A program made the position numbers and the translations under genes. 64,000 nucleotides of DNA from Aldehydirespirator sp963667505 (GTDB taxonomy: Bacteria > Actinomycetota > Acidimicrobiia > Acidimicrobiales > Aldehydirespiratoraceae): positions 1,116,001-1,180,000 of the forward strand of contig OY763490.2 in NCBI GenBank assembly GCA_963667505.2, in the 5' to 3' direction. The notes below the pieces were generated by a model. The model was not told the origin of the DNA, ran no database searches, and saw nothing but the letters and a program-made list of their open reading frames with translations. This document shows, piece after piece, positions 41,369 to 51,122 of this stretch. Numbering within the stretch: the stretch's first letter is position 1; each line of letters starts with the position of its first letter.

Positions 41369-42133
41369 ATGACGCGAGACCTTCTCGGCGTGCTCAATGT
41401 GGCGGCCGACGCCGCGGTGGCCGCGCTGGCCGAGTGCGACGACTGGGGTCCTACCGGCAACAAGCCTGGCCAGTTCGGCTTCGACATGGCCACCGACGCG
41501 GCCGCCACGGACGCGCTGCGGGTCGGTGGCCTGCGAGTGCTCAGCGAGGAGAGCGGCCTCGATGCCGGGGACGGTCCGGTGGCGGTGCTGGACCCGGTGG
41601 ACGGCTCAACCAACGCGTCGCGGGGCATCCGCTACTTCGCTACCAGCATCTGCGTGGTGGACGGCACCGAGCCGCTGGCCGCGGTAGTGCACGACCACGG
41701 CAACGGCGAGCGCTTCGAGGCGCTGAGGCGCGCCGGGGCATGGTGCGATGGAACCCGGCTGGCCCGCAGGCCCGAGACGCCGCTGCGGTCTGCGGTTGTC
41801 GCGGTCAACGGCCAGGCGCCCGGGTGGGGCGGATGGGCCCAGGTCCGGACATTGGGGGCGGCCGCCCTGGAGCTGTGCGCGGTGGCGGCCGGGCGCCTCG
41901 ACGGCTACATCGACTTCTCCTCCGGCGGCCTGGGGTCGTGGGACTACCTGGGCGGCCTGCTGGTGTGCAACGAGGTCGGCGTCGAAGTGGTGGACGGCCT
42001 CGGACGCCGACTGGTCGCCACCGACCACGACGCCCGCAGGGCACCCGTGGCCGCGACGCCGCAACTGCTCGAGGACCTGAGGGACGTCTACCGCCGGCTA
42101 ACCGCAGCCGGAACTGCGCCCGACAGTCCGTAG
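41369..42133 (+). CDS. Inositol monophosphatase family protein
   Basis: 254 aa Mg-dependent sugar phosphatase. Metal-binding motifs are present: LSEESG (second Glu), LDPVDGSTN (Asp-Pro-x-Asp-Gly) and GSWDYLGG, in which the usual WDxAAG is slightly changed. Substrates in the family are inositol phosphates, fructose-1,6-bisphosphate or PAP. ATG 41369 lies 7 nt after TTCACT, a weak -10, consistent with a leaderless message. Confidence 0.88.
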   Translation: MTRDLLGVLNVAADAAVAALAECDDWGPTGNKPGQFGFDMATDAAATDALRVGGLRVLSEESGLDAGDGPVAVLDPVDGSTNASRGIRYFATSICVVDGTEPLAAVVHDHGNGERFEALRRAGAWCDGTRLARRPETPLRSAVVAVNGQAPGWGGWAQVRTLGAAALELCAVAAGRLDGYIDFSSGGLGSWDYLGGLLVCNEVGVEVVDGLGRRLVATDHDARRAPVAATPQLLEDLRDVYRRLTAAGTAPDSP

Positions 42134-42157
42134 ACGGCGCTGGCCGCCCGGTGAGGG

Positions 42158-42844
42158 TCAGTCCATCGAGAACGGCGGGTACTCGTCGGTCAACAGCATC
42201 GAGTAGGCCCACAGCCGAGCATCGACGCGCACCCAGCCGGCCGCCAGCCGGAACAGCCCGTCGGGCCAGCGGCCGGTGAAGATGACCGCCAAGAGGCCGA
42301 AGACGGACGCGACGTTGGCGATGACCCACGCGACGCCCGAGAAGACGGCCCCGGGGATCAGCACGGCGCCGAGTACGAGTTCCACGATCCATAGCCACGC
42401 TGGCAGGGACGCGAACCCGAAGATCAGGCCGAGCATGCCTATCAGGGTCAGCCATGCGAAGGGCACGATGAACCGGAACAGCACGCTGAGCCGGTTCCGT
42501 CCCTCGAGTTGGGGGGAGACGTCCACCGAGATCCCCGCGCCGCCCGGATCCTCGTTCGAGGGCCCGAAGTCGAACGGCGGGTACTTGTCAGTGAGGAACG
42601 TCATGTAGGAGAAGGTGCGGGCCCGGTAGCGCACGTAGGTCGCGTGGAACGCAGCGACGCCCGCCGGGAGCCTGCCCGTGGCCAGGACTGCGAACCACGC
42701 GTAGATCGCCGTGATGCTGGCCACGACATTGAGCACCGTGTGCAGAATGACCCAGTGGGGCAGCACCAGGATCAGCTGGCCGATGGGCCGCCAGTTGGAC
42801 ATTCGCTCGGGTTGGTCGATGGTGATTGTTGCAGGAAAACTCAT
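42158..42844 (-). CDS. DUF4389 membrane protein
   Basis: 228 aa with two DUF4389 repeats, each ending in a YPPF signature (DKYPPFDFG and DEYPPFSMD). About four hydrophobic helices: two in the first half (LILVLPHWVILHTVL, ITAIYAWFAVLATG) and two to three in the second. Function unknown; membrane location is clear. ATG 42844 is 6 nt after TAGCCT (42856-42851), so leaderless expression is likely. Confidence 0.88.
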   Translation of the reverse strand: MSFPATITIDQPERMSNWRPIGQLILVLPHWVILHTVLNVVASITAIYAWFAVLATGRLPAGVAAFHATYVRYRARTFSYMTFLTDKYPPFDFGPSNEDPGGAGISVDVSPQLEGRNRLSVLFRFIVPFAWLTLIGMLGLIFGFASLPAWLWIVELVLGAVLIPGAVFSGVAWVIANVASVFGLLAVIFTGRWPDGLFRLAAGWVRVDARLWAYSMLLTDEYPPFSMD

Positions 42845-42928
42845 GGCGCAAGGCTATGGGCTGAGAGGGACAGGAAGCAAGGACCCGAGCCCGATCCCGC
42901 GGCTGGCCGGGGTTAGGCTCAACACAGC

Positions 42929-43006
42929 GGGCGCGTAGCTCAGACGGTTCAGAGCGCTTCCCTTACAAGGAAGAGGCCGGGGGTTCGAGTCCCTCCGCGC
43001 CCACCA
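42929..43006 (+). tRNA. tRNA-Val (TAC) with encoded CCA
   Basis: Acceptor GGGCGCG/CGCGCCC, anticodon loop CTTACAA (TAC), T-loop TTCGAGT, discriminator A at 43003, and CCA encoded at 43004-43006. The final A is the first base of the ATG of the next gene. TAGGCT (42914-42919) is a likely -10. Confidence 0.95.
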
Positions 43007-43776
43007 TGGCCAAGCCCTACAGGGTCGAAGTCGCCGACGGCATCGCCGAATTGGAGCTGTGCAATCCGCCGGTGAACGCCTTCGGCGTGGAAGCCCAGTT
43101 CGCCCTGGCCGCCGAGATCGAGGCGCTCGGGCGGCGCGACGATGTGCGGGTAATCGTCATCGCGGCGGTGGGCAAGGGCTTCTTCGCCGGGCTCGACATC
43201 AAGGAGATGGCCGCCGATCCGAGCCTGATCGTGCCCGCCAACCGGGCCAACTACGACACCTTTGCCGCGATCCACCTCAATCCGAAGCCGGTGATCGCGG
43301 CGGTGCACGGCTACGTGCTGGGCGGCGGCATCGGCATCGCGGGCTCCGCCGACATCGTGGTGGCCGCCGCCGACGCCTACTTCGGGGTGCCCGAGATCGA
43401 CCGGGGCGGCATGGGCATGGGCGCCCACCTGCAGCGCATGTTCAGCCTGCAGAAGGTGCGCTACATGTACTTCACCGGCGACACCATCGACGCGGCCGAG
43501 GCCTATCGGCTCGGAGCAGTGGAGCGGGTGGTCCAGCGAGCACAGCTGCGGCCCGTCGCCAAGCAGATCGCAGCTCGGATCGCGGCCAAATCGCCCCAGA
43601 TGGTGGGCATCGCCAAGCGGTCCCTCAACGGAGTGGAGGACGGAAGCCTCGAGGACAAGTACCGATGGGAGCAGGGCTTCACCTTCGAGGCGTACCTGCA
43701 GGCCGACTCCGCCGAGGCCCGCAGCGCCTTCGCGGAGGGGCGGGACGCGGATTTCGGCCGACCGGCCGTGGACTGA
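43006..43776 (+). CDS. Enoyl-CoA hydratase
   Basis: 256 aa crotonase. GKGFFAGLDIKEMA and GYVLGGGIGIAGSADIVVA form the oxyanion hole; VPEIDRGGMGMG covers the catalytic Glu region. ATG 43006 is the only sensible start: the conserved N-terminus PYRVEVADGIAELELCNPP begins four residues later, and no Shine-Dalgarno can exist because the codon overlaps the tRNA-Val CCA end. Expression probably depends on tRNA processing to free a leaderless message, or on an unseen promoter inside the tRNA. Confidence 0.92.
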   Translation: MAKPYRVEVADGIAELELCNPPVNAFGVEAQFALAAEIEALGRRDDVRVIVIAAVGKGFFAGLDIKEMAADPSLIVPANRANYDTFAAIHLNPKPVIAAVHGYVLGGGIGIAGSADIVVAAADAYFGVPEIDRGGMGMGAHLQRMFSLQKVRYMYFTGDTIDAAEAYRLGAVERVVQRAQLRPVAKQIAARIAAKSPQMVGIAKRSLNGVEDGSLEDKYRWEQGFTFEAYLQADSAEARSAFAEGRDADFGRPAVD

Positions 43777-43923
43777 GCGCCGCGGCAGATCTCCGACTCT
43801 CGACGCGGCACTGTCGCCAGCGCCTCGCTATTGTCGGCGCCTCCCGGATTCCGAGGCGACTCCGGATTCCAGAACGAGCCAGATCCCAGAATCACCCAGA
43901 TCCAGAACGAAAGGACGCAGGCG

Positions 43924-45288
43924 ATGGCCGACGACTACTACCGCGTGAATCTGCCGGAATCGGAGATGCCGACCCAGTGGTACAACGTGATCCCGGACCT
44001 GCCCGCACCCCCGCCGCCTCCGCTCCACCCCGGCACACTGGAGCCGGCCGGGCCCGACGACCTGGCCCCGCTGTTCCCGATGGGGCTGATCCTGCAGGAG
44101 GTGAGCGGCGACTCCCACATCGACATCCCCGGCGGCGTGATCGACGTGCTGCGCCTGTGGAGGCCCAGCCCGCTGTTCAGGGCCCGCCGGCTGGAGCAGG
44201 CCCTCGACACGCCGGCCAAGATCTTCTACAAGTACGAGGGCGTCAGCCCGGCCGGCTCCCACAAGCCCAACACCGCGGTCGCGCAGGCGTTCTACAACCA
44301 CGCCGAGGGCGTCAACAAGCTCACCACCGAGACCGGCGCGGGCCAGTGGGGCAGCGCCCTGGCCTTCGCCTGCGCCCAGTACGGCATGGAGTGCGAGGTG
44401 TGGCAGGTGGCCGCCTCCTACCGACAGAAGCCCTACCGCAAGACCATGATGGAGGTGTGGGGGGCCACCGTGCATCCCAGCCCGTCGGCGGTCACCGAGT
44501 ACGGCCGCAGCCTGCTGGCCACCGATCCCGACCATCCGGGCTCGCTGGGCATCGCCATCTCCGAGGCGATCTCGGTGGCGGCCGCCGACCCGGCGGTGCG
44601 CTACTCGCTTGGCAGCGTGCTCAACCATGTGATCCTGCACCAGACGATCATCGGCGAGGAGGCCCTGAGCCAGTTGGCCATGGTGGGCGAGACCCCAGAT
44701 CTGCTGGTGGGCTGCACCGGCGGCGGCTCCAACTTCGGCGGGCTGGCCATGCCGTTCCTGCGCGAGAAGCTGGCCGGCAACATGTCTCCGGTCATCCGCT
44801 GCGTGGAGCCGGCCGCGTGCCCGTCGCTCACCCGGGGCGAGTACCGCTACGACTTCGGCGACACGGCCCGCACCACTCCGCTGCTGAAGATGCACACGCT
44901 GGGCCATGGGTTCATCCCCGAGCCGATCCACGCGGGCGGCCTGCGCTACCACGGCATGTCCCCGCTGATCTCCCACGTCTACGAGCTGGGCCTGACCGAG
45001 GCGGTGGCCATCGGCCAGAACGAGTGCTTCGCGGCGGCGCTGCAGTTCGCCCGCACCGAGGGGATCGTGCCGGCGCCCGAGCCCACCCACGCGCTGGCGG
45101 CGGCCGTCCGCGAGGCGCTGGCGTGCAAGGAGTCCGGCGAGTCCAAGACGATCCTCACCGCGCTGTGCGGCCACGGCCACCTCGACCTGGCCGCCTACGA
45201 GGCGTACATCGCCGGCGCCATGGCCGACCTCGACCTGTCCGACGAGGCCCTGGCCGAGTCGATGCAGGCCGTCCCCGCCCTGGCCTGA
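43924..45288 (+). CDS. trpB: TrpB2-type tryptophan synthase beta-like protein
   Basis: 454 aa, the longer TrpB2 form. GSHKPNTA carries the PLP Lys, LTTETGAGQWGSA the catalytic Glu loop, and CTGGGSNFGG binds the cofactor phosphate. TrpB2 proteins convert indole and serine to tryptophan without a stable TrpA partner; none is adjacent. ATG 43924 is preceded by AAAGGA. The 130-bp spacer upstream has short repeated GATTCC and CAGATCC motifs. trpD lies 11 kb away. Confidence 0.92.
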   Translation: MADDYYRVNLPESEMPTQWYNVIPDLPAPPPPPLHPGTLEPAGPDDLAPLFPMGLILQEVSGDSHIDIPGGVIDVLRLWRPSPLFRARRLEQALDTPAKIFYKYEGVSPAGSHKPNTAVAQAFYNHAEGVNKLTTETGAGQWGSALAFACAQYGMECEVWQVAASYRQKPYRKTMMEVWGATVHPSPSAVTEYGRSLLATDPDHPGSLGIAISEAISVAAADPAVRYSLGSVLNHVILHQTIIGEEALSQLAMVGETPDLLVGCTGGGSNFGGLAMPFLREKLAGNMSPVIRCVEPAACPSLTRGEYRYDFGDTARTTPLLKMHTLGHGFIPEPIHAGGLRYHGMSPLISHVYELGLTEAVAIGQNECFAAALQFARTEGIVPAPEPTHALAAAVREALACKESGESKTILTALCGHGHLDLAAYEAYIAGAMADLDLSDEALAESMQAVPALA

Positions 45289-45312
45289 GCCGGATCGCGG
45301 CCGAAGGGCCGG

Positions 45313-46689
45313 TCAGATCTGCTGGAGGGCCTTGGTGATCTCGACGACCGCCTCGCGGCCGTCGCCGAAGAGCATGAGCGCGTTGTCGGACGCGAACAGC
45401 GGGTTGGGGATGCCCGCGAAGCCGGGGCTGAGGCTCCGCTTGATCACCACCACCACGCCGCTCTTGTCCACGTCGAGGATCGGCATCCCCGCTATCGGGC
45501 TCGACGGATCGGTGCGGGCCACCGGGTTCACCACGTCGTTGGCACCCAGCACGATCGTCACGTCGGTCTGCTCGAAGGTCGGGTTGATGTCGTCCATCTC
45601 CACTAGGCGCTCGTAGGAGATCTCGGCCTCGGCCAGCAGCACGTTCATGTGTCCGGGCATGCGCCCCGCCACCGGATGGATGCCGAACACCACATGGGTG
45701 CCCCGGTCCTCGAGGCGCTTGGCCAGGTCGCGCACCGCGTGCTGGGCCTGGGCCACGGCCAGGCCGTAACCGGGGACGACCGCCACCCTCTCAGCCGACT
45801 CGAGCAGCATGGCCACGTCGTCGGGCGACGTGGAGCGGACCTTGCCCGCGTACACGTCGTCGGCGCTGGGGCCGTCCGCGCCGGAGGGGGCGGGGCTGAA
45901 CATCACCGCCGGCAGCGACCGGTTCATGGCCGTGCACATGATCTGGGTGAGGATCAGGCCGCTGGCCCCCACCAGCGAGCCCGCGATGATCAGCAGCGAG
46001 TTGTCGAGGACGAACCCGGCCGCCACTGCGGCCATCCCCGAGAGCGAGTTCAGCAGGGCGATCACCACCGGCATGTCGGCGCCGCCGATGGGGGACACCA
46101 CCAGCACTCCCAGCAGCGCCCCCGCGCCCACGAGCAGCCACAGCCACAGCGAGTTGCCGTCGTCGGCCACCATGGCAATCCCGAAGGCGGTCGCGGCGGC
46201 CGCGCTGGCCACGCTCACGATGCGCATCCCGGGGAATCCCGACCAGCGCAGGGCCTCGCGGAGCTTCCCGAAGGCGATGAGGCTGCCAGTGAAGGTGACC
46301 GCGCCGATCAGCGACGCCAGCGCGGCCGCGGCCGACAGTCGGGCCGTGCCGCTGGCCAGGTCGGCCGCCTCGACGTATGACGCCGCCGCCACCAGCACCG
46401 ACGCTCCGCCGCCGAAGCCATTGAACAGGGCCACCAGTTCGGGCATGGCCGTCATCTGGACCCGCAGCGCCAGCAGCGTGCCCACGGCCGCGCCGAGCAC
46501 CAGGCCGGCGACGATCCACTCGAAGCTCAAGATGGCGTTGTCGGCGAGGGTCACCACCACCGCGATGAGCATTCCGGCCGCGCCGAACTGGTTGCCCCGC
46601 ACCGCGGTGCGGGGCCGGCTGAGGCGCTTGAGGCCGAGGATGAACAGCACCGCCGCGACGAGGTAGCCGAGGGTGGTCCAGTCGTCCAT
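45313..46689 (-). CDS. pntB: NAD(P) transhydrogenase beta subunit
   Basis: 458 aa. N-terminal 270 residues contain about nine membrane helices; the C-terminal NADP-binding domain III includes VPGYGLAVAQAQHAVRDLAK and VIVLGANDVVNPVA-like TIVLGANDVVNPVA, plus MLFGDGREAV at the end. Couples proton entry to hydride transfer from NADH to NADP. Its ATG shares one base with the pntAb stop (TGATG), so the three genes are cotranslated. Confidence 0.95.
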   Translation of the reverse strand: MDDWTTLGYLVAAVLFILGLKRLSRPRTAVRGNQFGAAGMLIAVVVTLADNAILSFEWIVAGLVLGAAVGTLLALRVQMTAMPELVALFNGFGGGASVLVAAASYVEAADLASGTARLSAAAALASLIGAVTFTGSLIAFGKLREALRWSGFPGMRIVSVASAAAATAFGIAMVADDGNSLWLWLLVGAGALLGVLVVSPIGGADMPVVIALLNSLSGMAAVAAGFVLDNSLLIIAGSLVGASGLILTQIMCTAMNRSLPAVMFSPAPSGADGPSADDVYAGKVRSTSPDDVAMLLESAERVAVVPGYGLAVAQAQHAVRDLAKRLEDRGTHVVFGIHPVAGRMPGHMNVLLAEAEISYERLVEMDDINPTFEQTDVTIVLGANDVVNPVARTDPSSPIAGMPILDVDKSGVVVVIKRSLSPGFAGIPNPLFASDNALMLFGDGREAVVEITKALQQI

Positions 46690-47021
46690 CAGCGGTCCTT
46701 GCGGTCACTGCCCGCCCGCGGCGGGTCGCCCGCAGGCGCGGTCTGCCGCTTGGGGCGGAACATGTGCAGCATCCGGTGGGTGACCAGGAAGCCGCCCACC
46801 ACGTTGATCATGGCCATGGTCACCGCAACGAAGCCGAGCACCGCGGTGAAGGTGCTGTGGTCGGCGCCGGCGGCCACCAGGGCGCCGACGATGGTGATGC
46901 CCGAGATGGCGTTGGACCCCGACATGAGCGGCGTGTGCAGCGTCGGCGGGACCTTGGTGATCAGCTCCACGCCGAGGAACACCGCCAGCGCGAACAGGGT
47001 GACCGCGACCAGGAGATCCAC
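46689..47021 (-). CDS. pntAb: NAD(P) transhydrogenase alpha subunit, membrane part
   Basis: 110 aa with three to four hydrophobic helices (LLVAVTLFALAVFLGVEL, ITIVGALVAAG, VLGFVAVTMAMINVVGGFLV) and the conserved TPLMSGSNAISG. This is the separate PntAb form used by many actinobacteria and proteobacteria. It lies 3 bp after pntAa. The C-terminus is a short charged cytoplasmic tail. Confidence 0.94.
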   Translation of the reverse strand: MDLLVAVTLFALAVFLGVELITKVPPTLHTPLMSGSNAISGITIVGALVAAGADHSTFTAVLGFVAVTMAMINVVGGFLVTHRMLHMFRPKRQTAPAGDPPRAGSDRKDR

Positions 47022-47024
47022 GGC

Positions 47025-48221
47025 TCAGCCCTCCCCGACGGCCTCGGCCGCGCCGTCGGGCCCGGTGTCCGCCCCGGCGCCCAGGGCGGCCACCACGCCT
47101 GGATGGACGACGGTGCCGCCGTGGGCCACGAGCATGGCCGAGATGATCTCGTCGTCGGTGCGGACGTCGACCGCGCCGCCGGGAGCGAGGTGGCCGAGGA
47201 AGGTGACCAGGTTGCGGGAGAACATCTGGCTGGCGTGGCGGGCGCAGCGCGACGCCAGGTCCGTGGGCCCGAGCACGGTGACGCCGTTGCGGTTCACCTC
47301 CTCGTCCCGTCGGGTCAGCTCGCAGTTGCCGCCCCGCTCCGATGCCAGGTCGATGATGATCGAGCCCGGGTCCATGGCCTCCGCCATCTCGGCGGTGACC
47401 AGCAGCGGGGAGGCCCGGCCTGGAATGGCGGCGGTGGTGATCACCACGTCGGCCTCGGCGACGTGGGGGGCGAGCAGCTCTCGCTGGCGGTCGGCGGCCA
47501 GCTCGCTCTGGGCCCGGGCGTAGCCGCCGGCGTCCTCGGCGTCGGCAGCGTCCCCGCCCGCATCGGACAGGTCGAGCTCCACCGCCCGAGCGCCCATTGA
47601 GCGGATCTGCTCGACGGCGGCGGGGCGCACGTCGTAGGCCTCGACCACCGCGCCGAGGCGCCGCGACGTGGCGATGGCCTGAAGCCCGGCGACGCCCGCG
47701 CCTAGCACCAGCACCCGCGCCGGGGCCAGGGTGCCCGCCGCCGTCATCATCAGCGGGAACATCTGGGGGAGCCGTCCGGCCGCCAGCAGCACGGCCTCGT
47801 AGCCCGCGATGGTGCCCATGGAGGACAGCACGTCCATGGTCTGGGCTCGGGTGATTCGGGGAACGAGGTCCATGGAGAACGCGGTGGTGCCCTCGGCGGC
47901 GTGGCGCTCGGCCCGCCGGGGAATCCACAGCGGGTCGAACACGCCCACGAACACCAGCGGCGTGTCCGTCGCGCCGCGGCGGACGACGAAGCCGTCGGCA
48001 AGGTCCCCGACCGAGACGACCACGTCGGCCGCGCTCGCCTCGCTGGGGCCGACCATCGAGGCGCCCGCGTCCGCATAGGCGTCGTCAAGGTCGAAGCCCG
48101 ACCCCGCGCCCCGCTCGACGAGCACCTCGCAGCCGTCCCGCACCAGCGCGGCCACGCCGTCGGGGACGAGTGCCACCCGCTTCTCATGCGGTTCGGGCTC
48201 CCGCAGCAATCCCAGGCGCAC
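47025..48221 (-). CDS. pntAa: NAD(P) transhydrogenase alpha subunit, NAD-binding part
   Basis: 398 aa soluble domain I. AlaDH/PNT fold: EKRVALVPDGVAALV at the N-terminus, VLVLGAGVAGLQAIATSRRLG as NAD motif, and RASPLLVT/DLASERGGNCELT near the hydride site. GTG 48221 has TAGCAT 9 nt upstream on the minus strand. First gene of the pntAa-pntAb-pntB operon, divergent from an acyl-CoA ligase gene 150 bp away. Confidence 0.95.
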   Translation of the reverse strand: MRLGLLREPEPHEKRVALVPDGVAALVRDGCEVLVERGAGSGFDLDDAYADAGASMVGPSEASAADVVVSVGDLADGFVVRRGATDTPLVFVGVFDPLWIPRRAERHAAEGTTAFSMDLVPRITRAQTMDVLSSMGTIAGYEAVLLAAGRLPQMFPLMMTAAGTLAPARVLVLGAGVAGLQAIATSRRLGAVVEAYDVRPAAVEQIRSMGARAVELDLSDAGGDAADAEDAGGYARAQSELAADRQRELLAPHVAEADVVITTAAIPGRASPLLVTAEMAEAMDPGSIIIDLASERGGNCELTRRDEEVNRNGVTVLGPTDLASRCARHASQMFSRNLVTFLGHLAPGGAVDVRTDDEIISAMLVAHGGTVVHPGVVAALGAGADTGPDGAAEAVGEG

Positions 48222-48373
48222 GAAGCACGGATGCTATCCGAGATGGAAGCAATCCATGTGACGGCGCGATCCCATGTCGCGGCGACTGTCCGCGGTCGGG
48301 CTCGAACTCGCCCCGAGCGCAGAGCCGTCGTAGTCTCGGGCTGTCCACTCTGTGACTCCCTGCGAGGTCAGCC

Positions 48374-49924
48374 ATGAGCACCATCATCCACACCAGCCCG
48401 TTGCCCGACGTGGAGATTCCCGACCAGTCCATCACCGACTGCGTGTTCGCGTCGGCCGCCGACCACGCCGACAAGGTGGCCATCACCGACGGCGCCGCCT
48501 CGGCCTACACGTTCTCGCAGCTGCACGGTGCGGTGCGCAGCCTCGGCGGCGGGCTGAGCGCTCAGGGTGTGGGGCCCGGCACCACCGTCGCCATCCTCGC
48601 CCCGAACGTCCCCGAGTACGCCATCGTCTTCCACGGCATCGCGCTGGCCGGCGCGACCGTCACGACGATCAACCCGACCTACAGCGCTGAGGAGGTCCGC
48701 TTCCAGCTCAACGACGCCGCGGCGTCGTGGCTGGTGACGATCCCCATGTTCCTCGAGACGGCCAGGGCCGCGGCGGCCGGCACCGGCGTGGAGCAGATCG
48801 TGGTGATGGGCGAGGCCGAGGGGGCCGTCGGGCTCGGGTCGCTGTTCGGCGCGCCCATCGAACAGGTGCCGTTGGACTACGCCGAGAACGTGGTGGTCCT
48901 GCCGTACTCCTCGGGCACGACCGGGTTCCCCAAAGGGGTGATGCTCACCCACCGCAACCTGGTGGCCAACATTGCCCAGATGGAGCACACGTTCACGCCC
49001 GCCGACGACGAGGTGGCCCTGGCCGTCCTGCCCTTCTTCCACATCTACGGCATGCAGGTGCTGATGAACCTGCTGCTCGCGTTCGGCGTGCGGGTGGTGA
49101 CCATGCCCCGCTTCGACATGGTGAGGGCCTTGGAGCTGGTGCAGAGCCAGCGGATCACCCGCTTCTTCGCGGTGCCGCCGATGGTGCTGGGGCTGGCCAA
49201 GCACCCGGTCGTGGACGACTACGACCTGTCGTCGATCAAGCAGATCTTCTCGGGCGCGGCGCCTCTGGGCGCGGATCTGGCTGCGGCGGCCGCCGCCCGG
49301 GTGGGTTGCGAGGTCGTGCAGGGCTACGGAATGACCGAGCTGAGCCCGGTCAGCCACTGCACCCCCGAGGGCCAGTTCCGGCCCGGAACCAGCGGAGTGA
49401 CCGTCTCCAACACCGAGATCCGCATCATCGACCCCTCCTCGGGCGCGGATCTGGGCGTCGGCGGGCGGGGCGAGCTGCTGGTGCGGGGGCCGCAGGTGAT
49501 GAAGGGCTACCTGAACAATCCCGAGGCCACGGCCGAGACCGTCGACGCCGACGGCTGGCTGCACACCGGCGATGTGGCCGTCCTCGACGACGAGGACCAT
49601 GTGTCGATCGTCGACCGCATCAAGGAGCTGATCAAGTACAAGGGGTTCCAGGTGCCCCCGGCCGAGCTGGAGGCGGTGCTGGTCACCCATCCGGCCGTGG
49701 CCGACGCGGCCGTGGTCGGCGTGCCCGACGAGGAGGCCGGCGAACTGCCCAAGGCCTTCATCACGCTCGCGCCGGGCACCGAGGCCCCCACTCTCGAAGA
49801 CTTGCAGTCCCACGTCGCCGAGCACCTGGCCACCTACAAGCAGGTGCGGGCCTTCGAGGTGCTCGAGGCCATCCCCAAGAGCGCCTCGGGCAAGATCCTG
49901 CGACGCGAGCTGCGACCCCGCTGA
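48374..49924 (+). CDS. AMP-dependent acyl-CoA ligase (4-coumarate-CoA ligase-like)
   Basis: 516 aa ANL-superfamily enzyme. PYSSGTTGFPKGVMLTHRN is the P-loop, GYGMTELSPV the A5 motif, and DGWLHTGDVAVLDD plus SGKILRREL the C-terminal adenylation/thioester residues. Activates a carboxylic acid with ATP and CoA. Architecture and length are those of 4-coumarate-CoA ligases and related fatty-acyl ligases; the acid is unknown. ATG 48374 has GAGG 7 nt upstream. Confidence 0.92.
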   Translation: MSTIIHTSPLPDVEIPDQSITDCVFASAADHADKVAITDGAASAYTFSQLHGAVRSLGGGLSAQGVGPGTTVAILAPNVPEYAIVFHGIALAGATVTTINPTYSAEEVRFQLNDAAASWLVTIPMFLETARAAAAGTGVEQIVVMGEAEGAVGLGSLFGAPIEQVPLDYAENVVVLPYSSGTTGFPKGVMLTHRNLVANIAQMEHTFTPADDEVALAVLPFFHIYGMQVLMNLLLAFGVRVVTMPRFDMVRALELVQSQRITRFFAVPPMVLGLAKHPVVDDYDLSSIKQIFSGAAPLGADLAAAAAARVGCEVVQGYGMTELSPVSHCTPEGQFRPGTSGVTVSNTEIRIIDPSSGADLGVGGRGELLVRGPQVMKGYLNNPEATAETVDADGWLHTGDVAVLDDEDHVSIVDRIKELIKYKGFQVPPAELEAVLVTHPAVADAAVVGVPDEEAGELPKAFITLAPGTEAPTLEDLQSHVAEHLATYKQVRAFEVLEAIPKSASGKILRRELRPR

Positions 49925-50123
49925 CCGTCGGCGGCGGCCCGGTCTCGCCTGCCGTCGGCGCCCCTGCCTGGCGCAGGCCTCGGATCGTGGCCTGCTCGGC
50001 GGCAAGCAGCCCGGGAAGAAACCTCCCGCGGATGCGTAAGCGGCGCGGCGCTCGTCTAGGGTGCAAGGCGATGTCCGCAGCCGGCTCATCGCCGGCCCGA
50101 GAACCCGAGAAAGGGACGCACCT

Positions 50124-51038
50124 ATGGCAACATCGCAGGCGGCGATTCTCACCGAGTTGCAGAAGTACCAGTGGTACACGCACATGAGCCGCGTCGAGGG
50201 CGCCGACCTCGACGTGATCCGCGGCGCGCTCAGCGACTGCCGCGCCGACGCAGCCGCACAGGGCGTGAACCTGTGCGTCCTGCTCGGCCCGACCCTGGCC
50301 GCCGACCTCGGCATCGAGACCGGCGACGACTTCCAGCCCTATCCCGGCTACACGTCGCCCGACGGGTCCCGGACGGCCAAGGGCACCCAGGAGGAGCTGC
50401 TGATCTGGGTCCACCACGCCGACAAGGACCTGTGCTGGGAGGTGCAGCACACCTTCCGGCGCGCCGTCGCAGGCCACATGGCGGTGGCCCGCGAGACGCC
50501 GACGTTCATCTACAAGAACAGCCTCGACCTCACCGGCCACATCGACGGCACCGGCAACCCCGAGCCCGAGGACGAGCCCGACCGGGCCATTATCGACGAC
50601 GGCGACGCAGGCGCGGGCGGCTCGTTCTGCATCGCCCAGCGCTGGGTCCACGACCTCGACTACTGGGCCACCCTGTCGCTCGAGCAGGAGGAGAACACCT
50701 TCGGCCGCACCAAGGACGACTCCACCAAGCTCGACGTGCAGGTGCCGAGGTCGCACCTCTCCCATGTGGAGTTGCGAGAGGGCGCGACCGCCGACGAGTC
50801 CACTCCCAAGCGGGGCGAGATGGTGCGGCGCTCCACACCGTACGCCTTCCATGACGGCACGGTGGGCCTCTACTTCATGGGCTTCTGCAAGACGCAAGCC
50901 CCTCTGCGGGAGCGCATGGAGGCCATGTACGGCATCAACGGCCAAGAGCCCGACTTCATCACGGACTACTCGACGCCGGCGTCGGGCTCGTTCTACTTCG
51001 CTCCGTCGGTGGAGGCCCTCGACGCCGCCCTGCCGTAA
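50124..51038 (+). CDS. DyP-type peroxidase
   Basis: 304 aa haem peroxidase of the dye-decolorizing family. The GxxDG motif is GHIDGTGNP (catalytic Asp); SHLSHVEL contains the likely proximal His and RRSTPYAFHD a conserved Arg. Family enzymes oxidise phenolics and dyes with H2O2, and some are loaded into encapsulins; no encapsulin gene or targeting tail is seen here. ATG 50124 is preceded by AAAGGGA. Confidence 0.9.
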   Translation: MATSQAAILTELQKYQWYTHMSRVEGADLDVIRGALSDCRADAAAQGVNLCVLLGPTLAADLGIETGDDFQPYPGYTSPDGSRTAKGTQEELLIWVHHADKDLCWEVQHTFRRAVAGHMAVARETPTFIYKNSLDLTGHIDGTGNPEPEDEPDRAIIDDGDAGAGGSFCIAQRWVHDLDYWATLSLEQEENTFGRTKDDSTKLDVQVPRSHLSHVELREGATADESTPKRGEMVRRSTPYAFHDGTVGLYFMGFCKTQAPLRERMEAMYGINGQEPDFITDYSTPASGSFYFAPSVEALDAALP

Positions 51039-51122
51039 CGGCCCATCCAGCCCGAGCGGCCCGACTGCTGCGACGGCGACCAATAGACTTCGGCTCGCGC
51101 CCGCCGTGAGGCCGGCAGCGAC

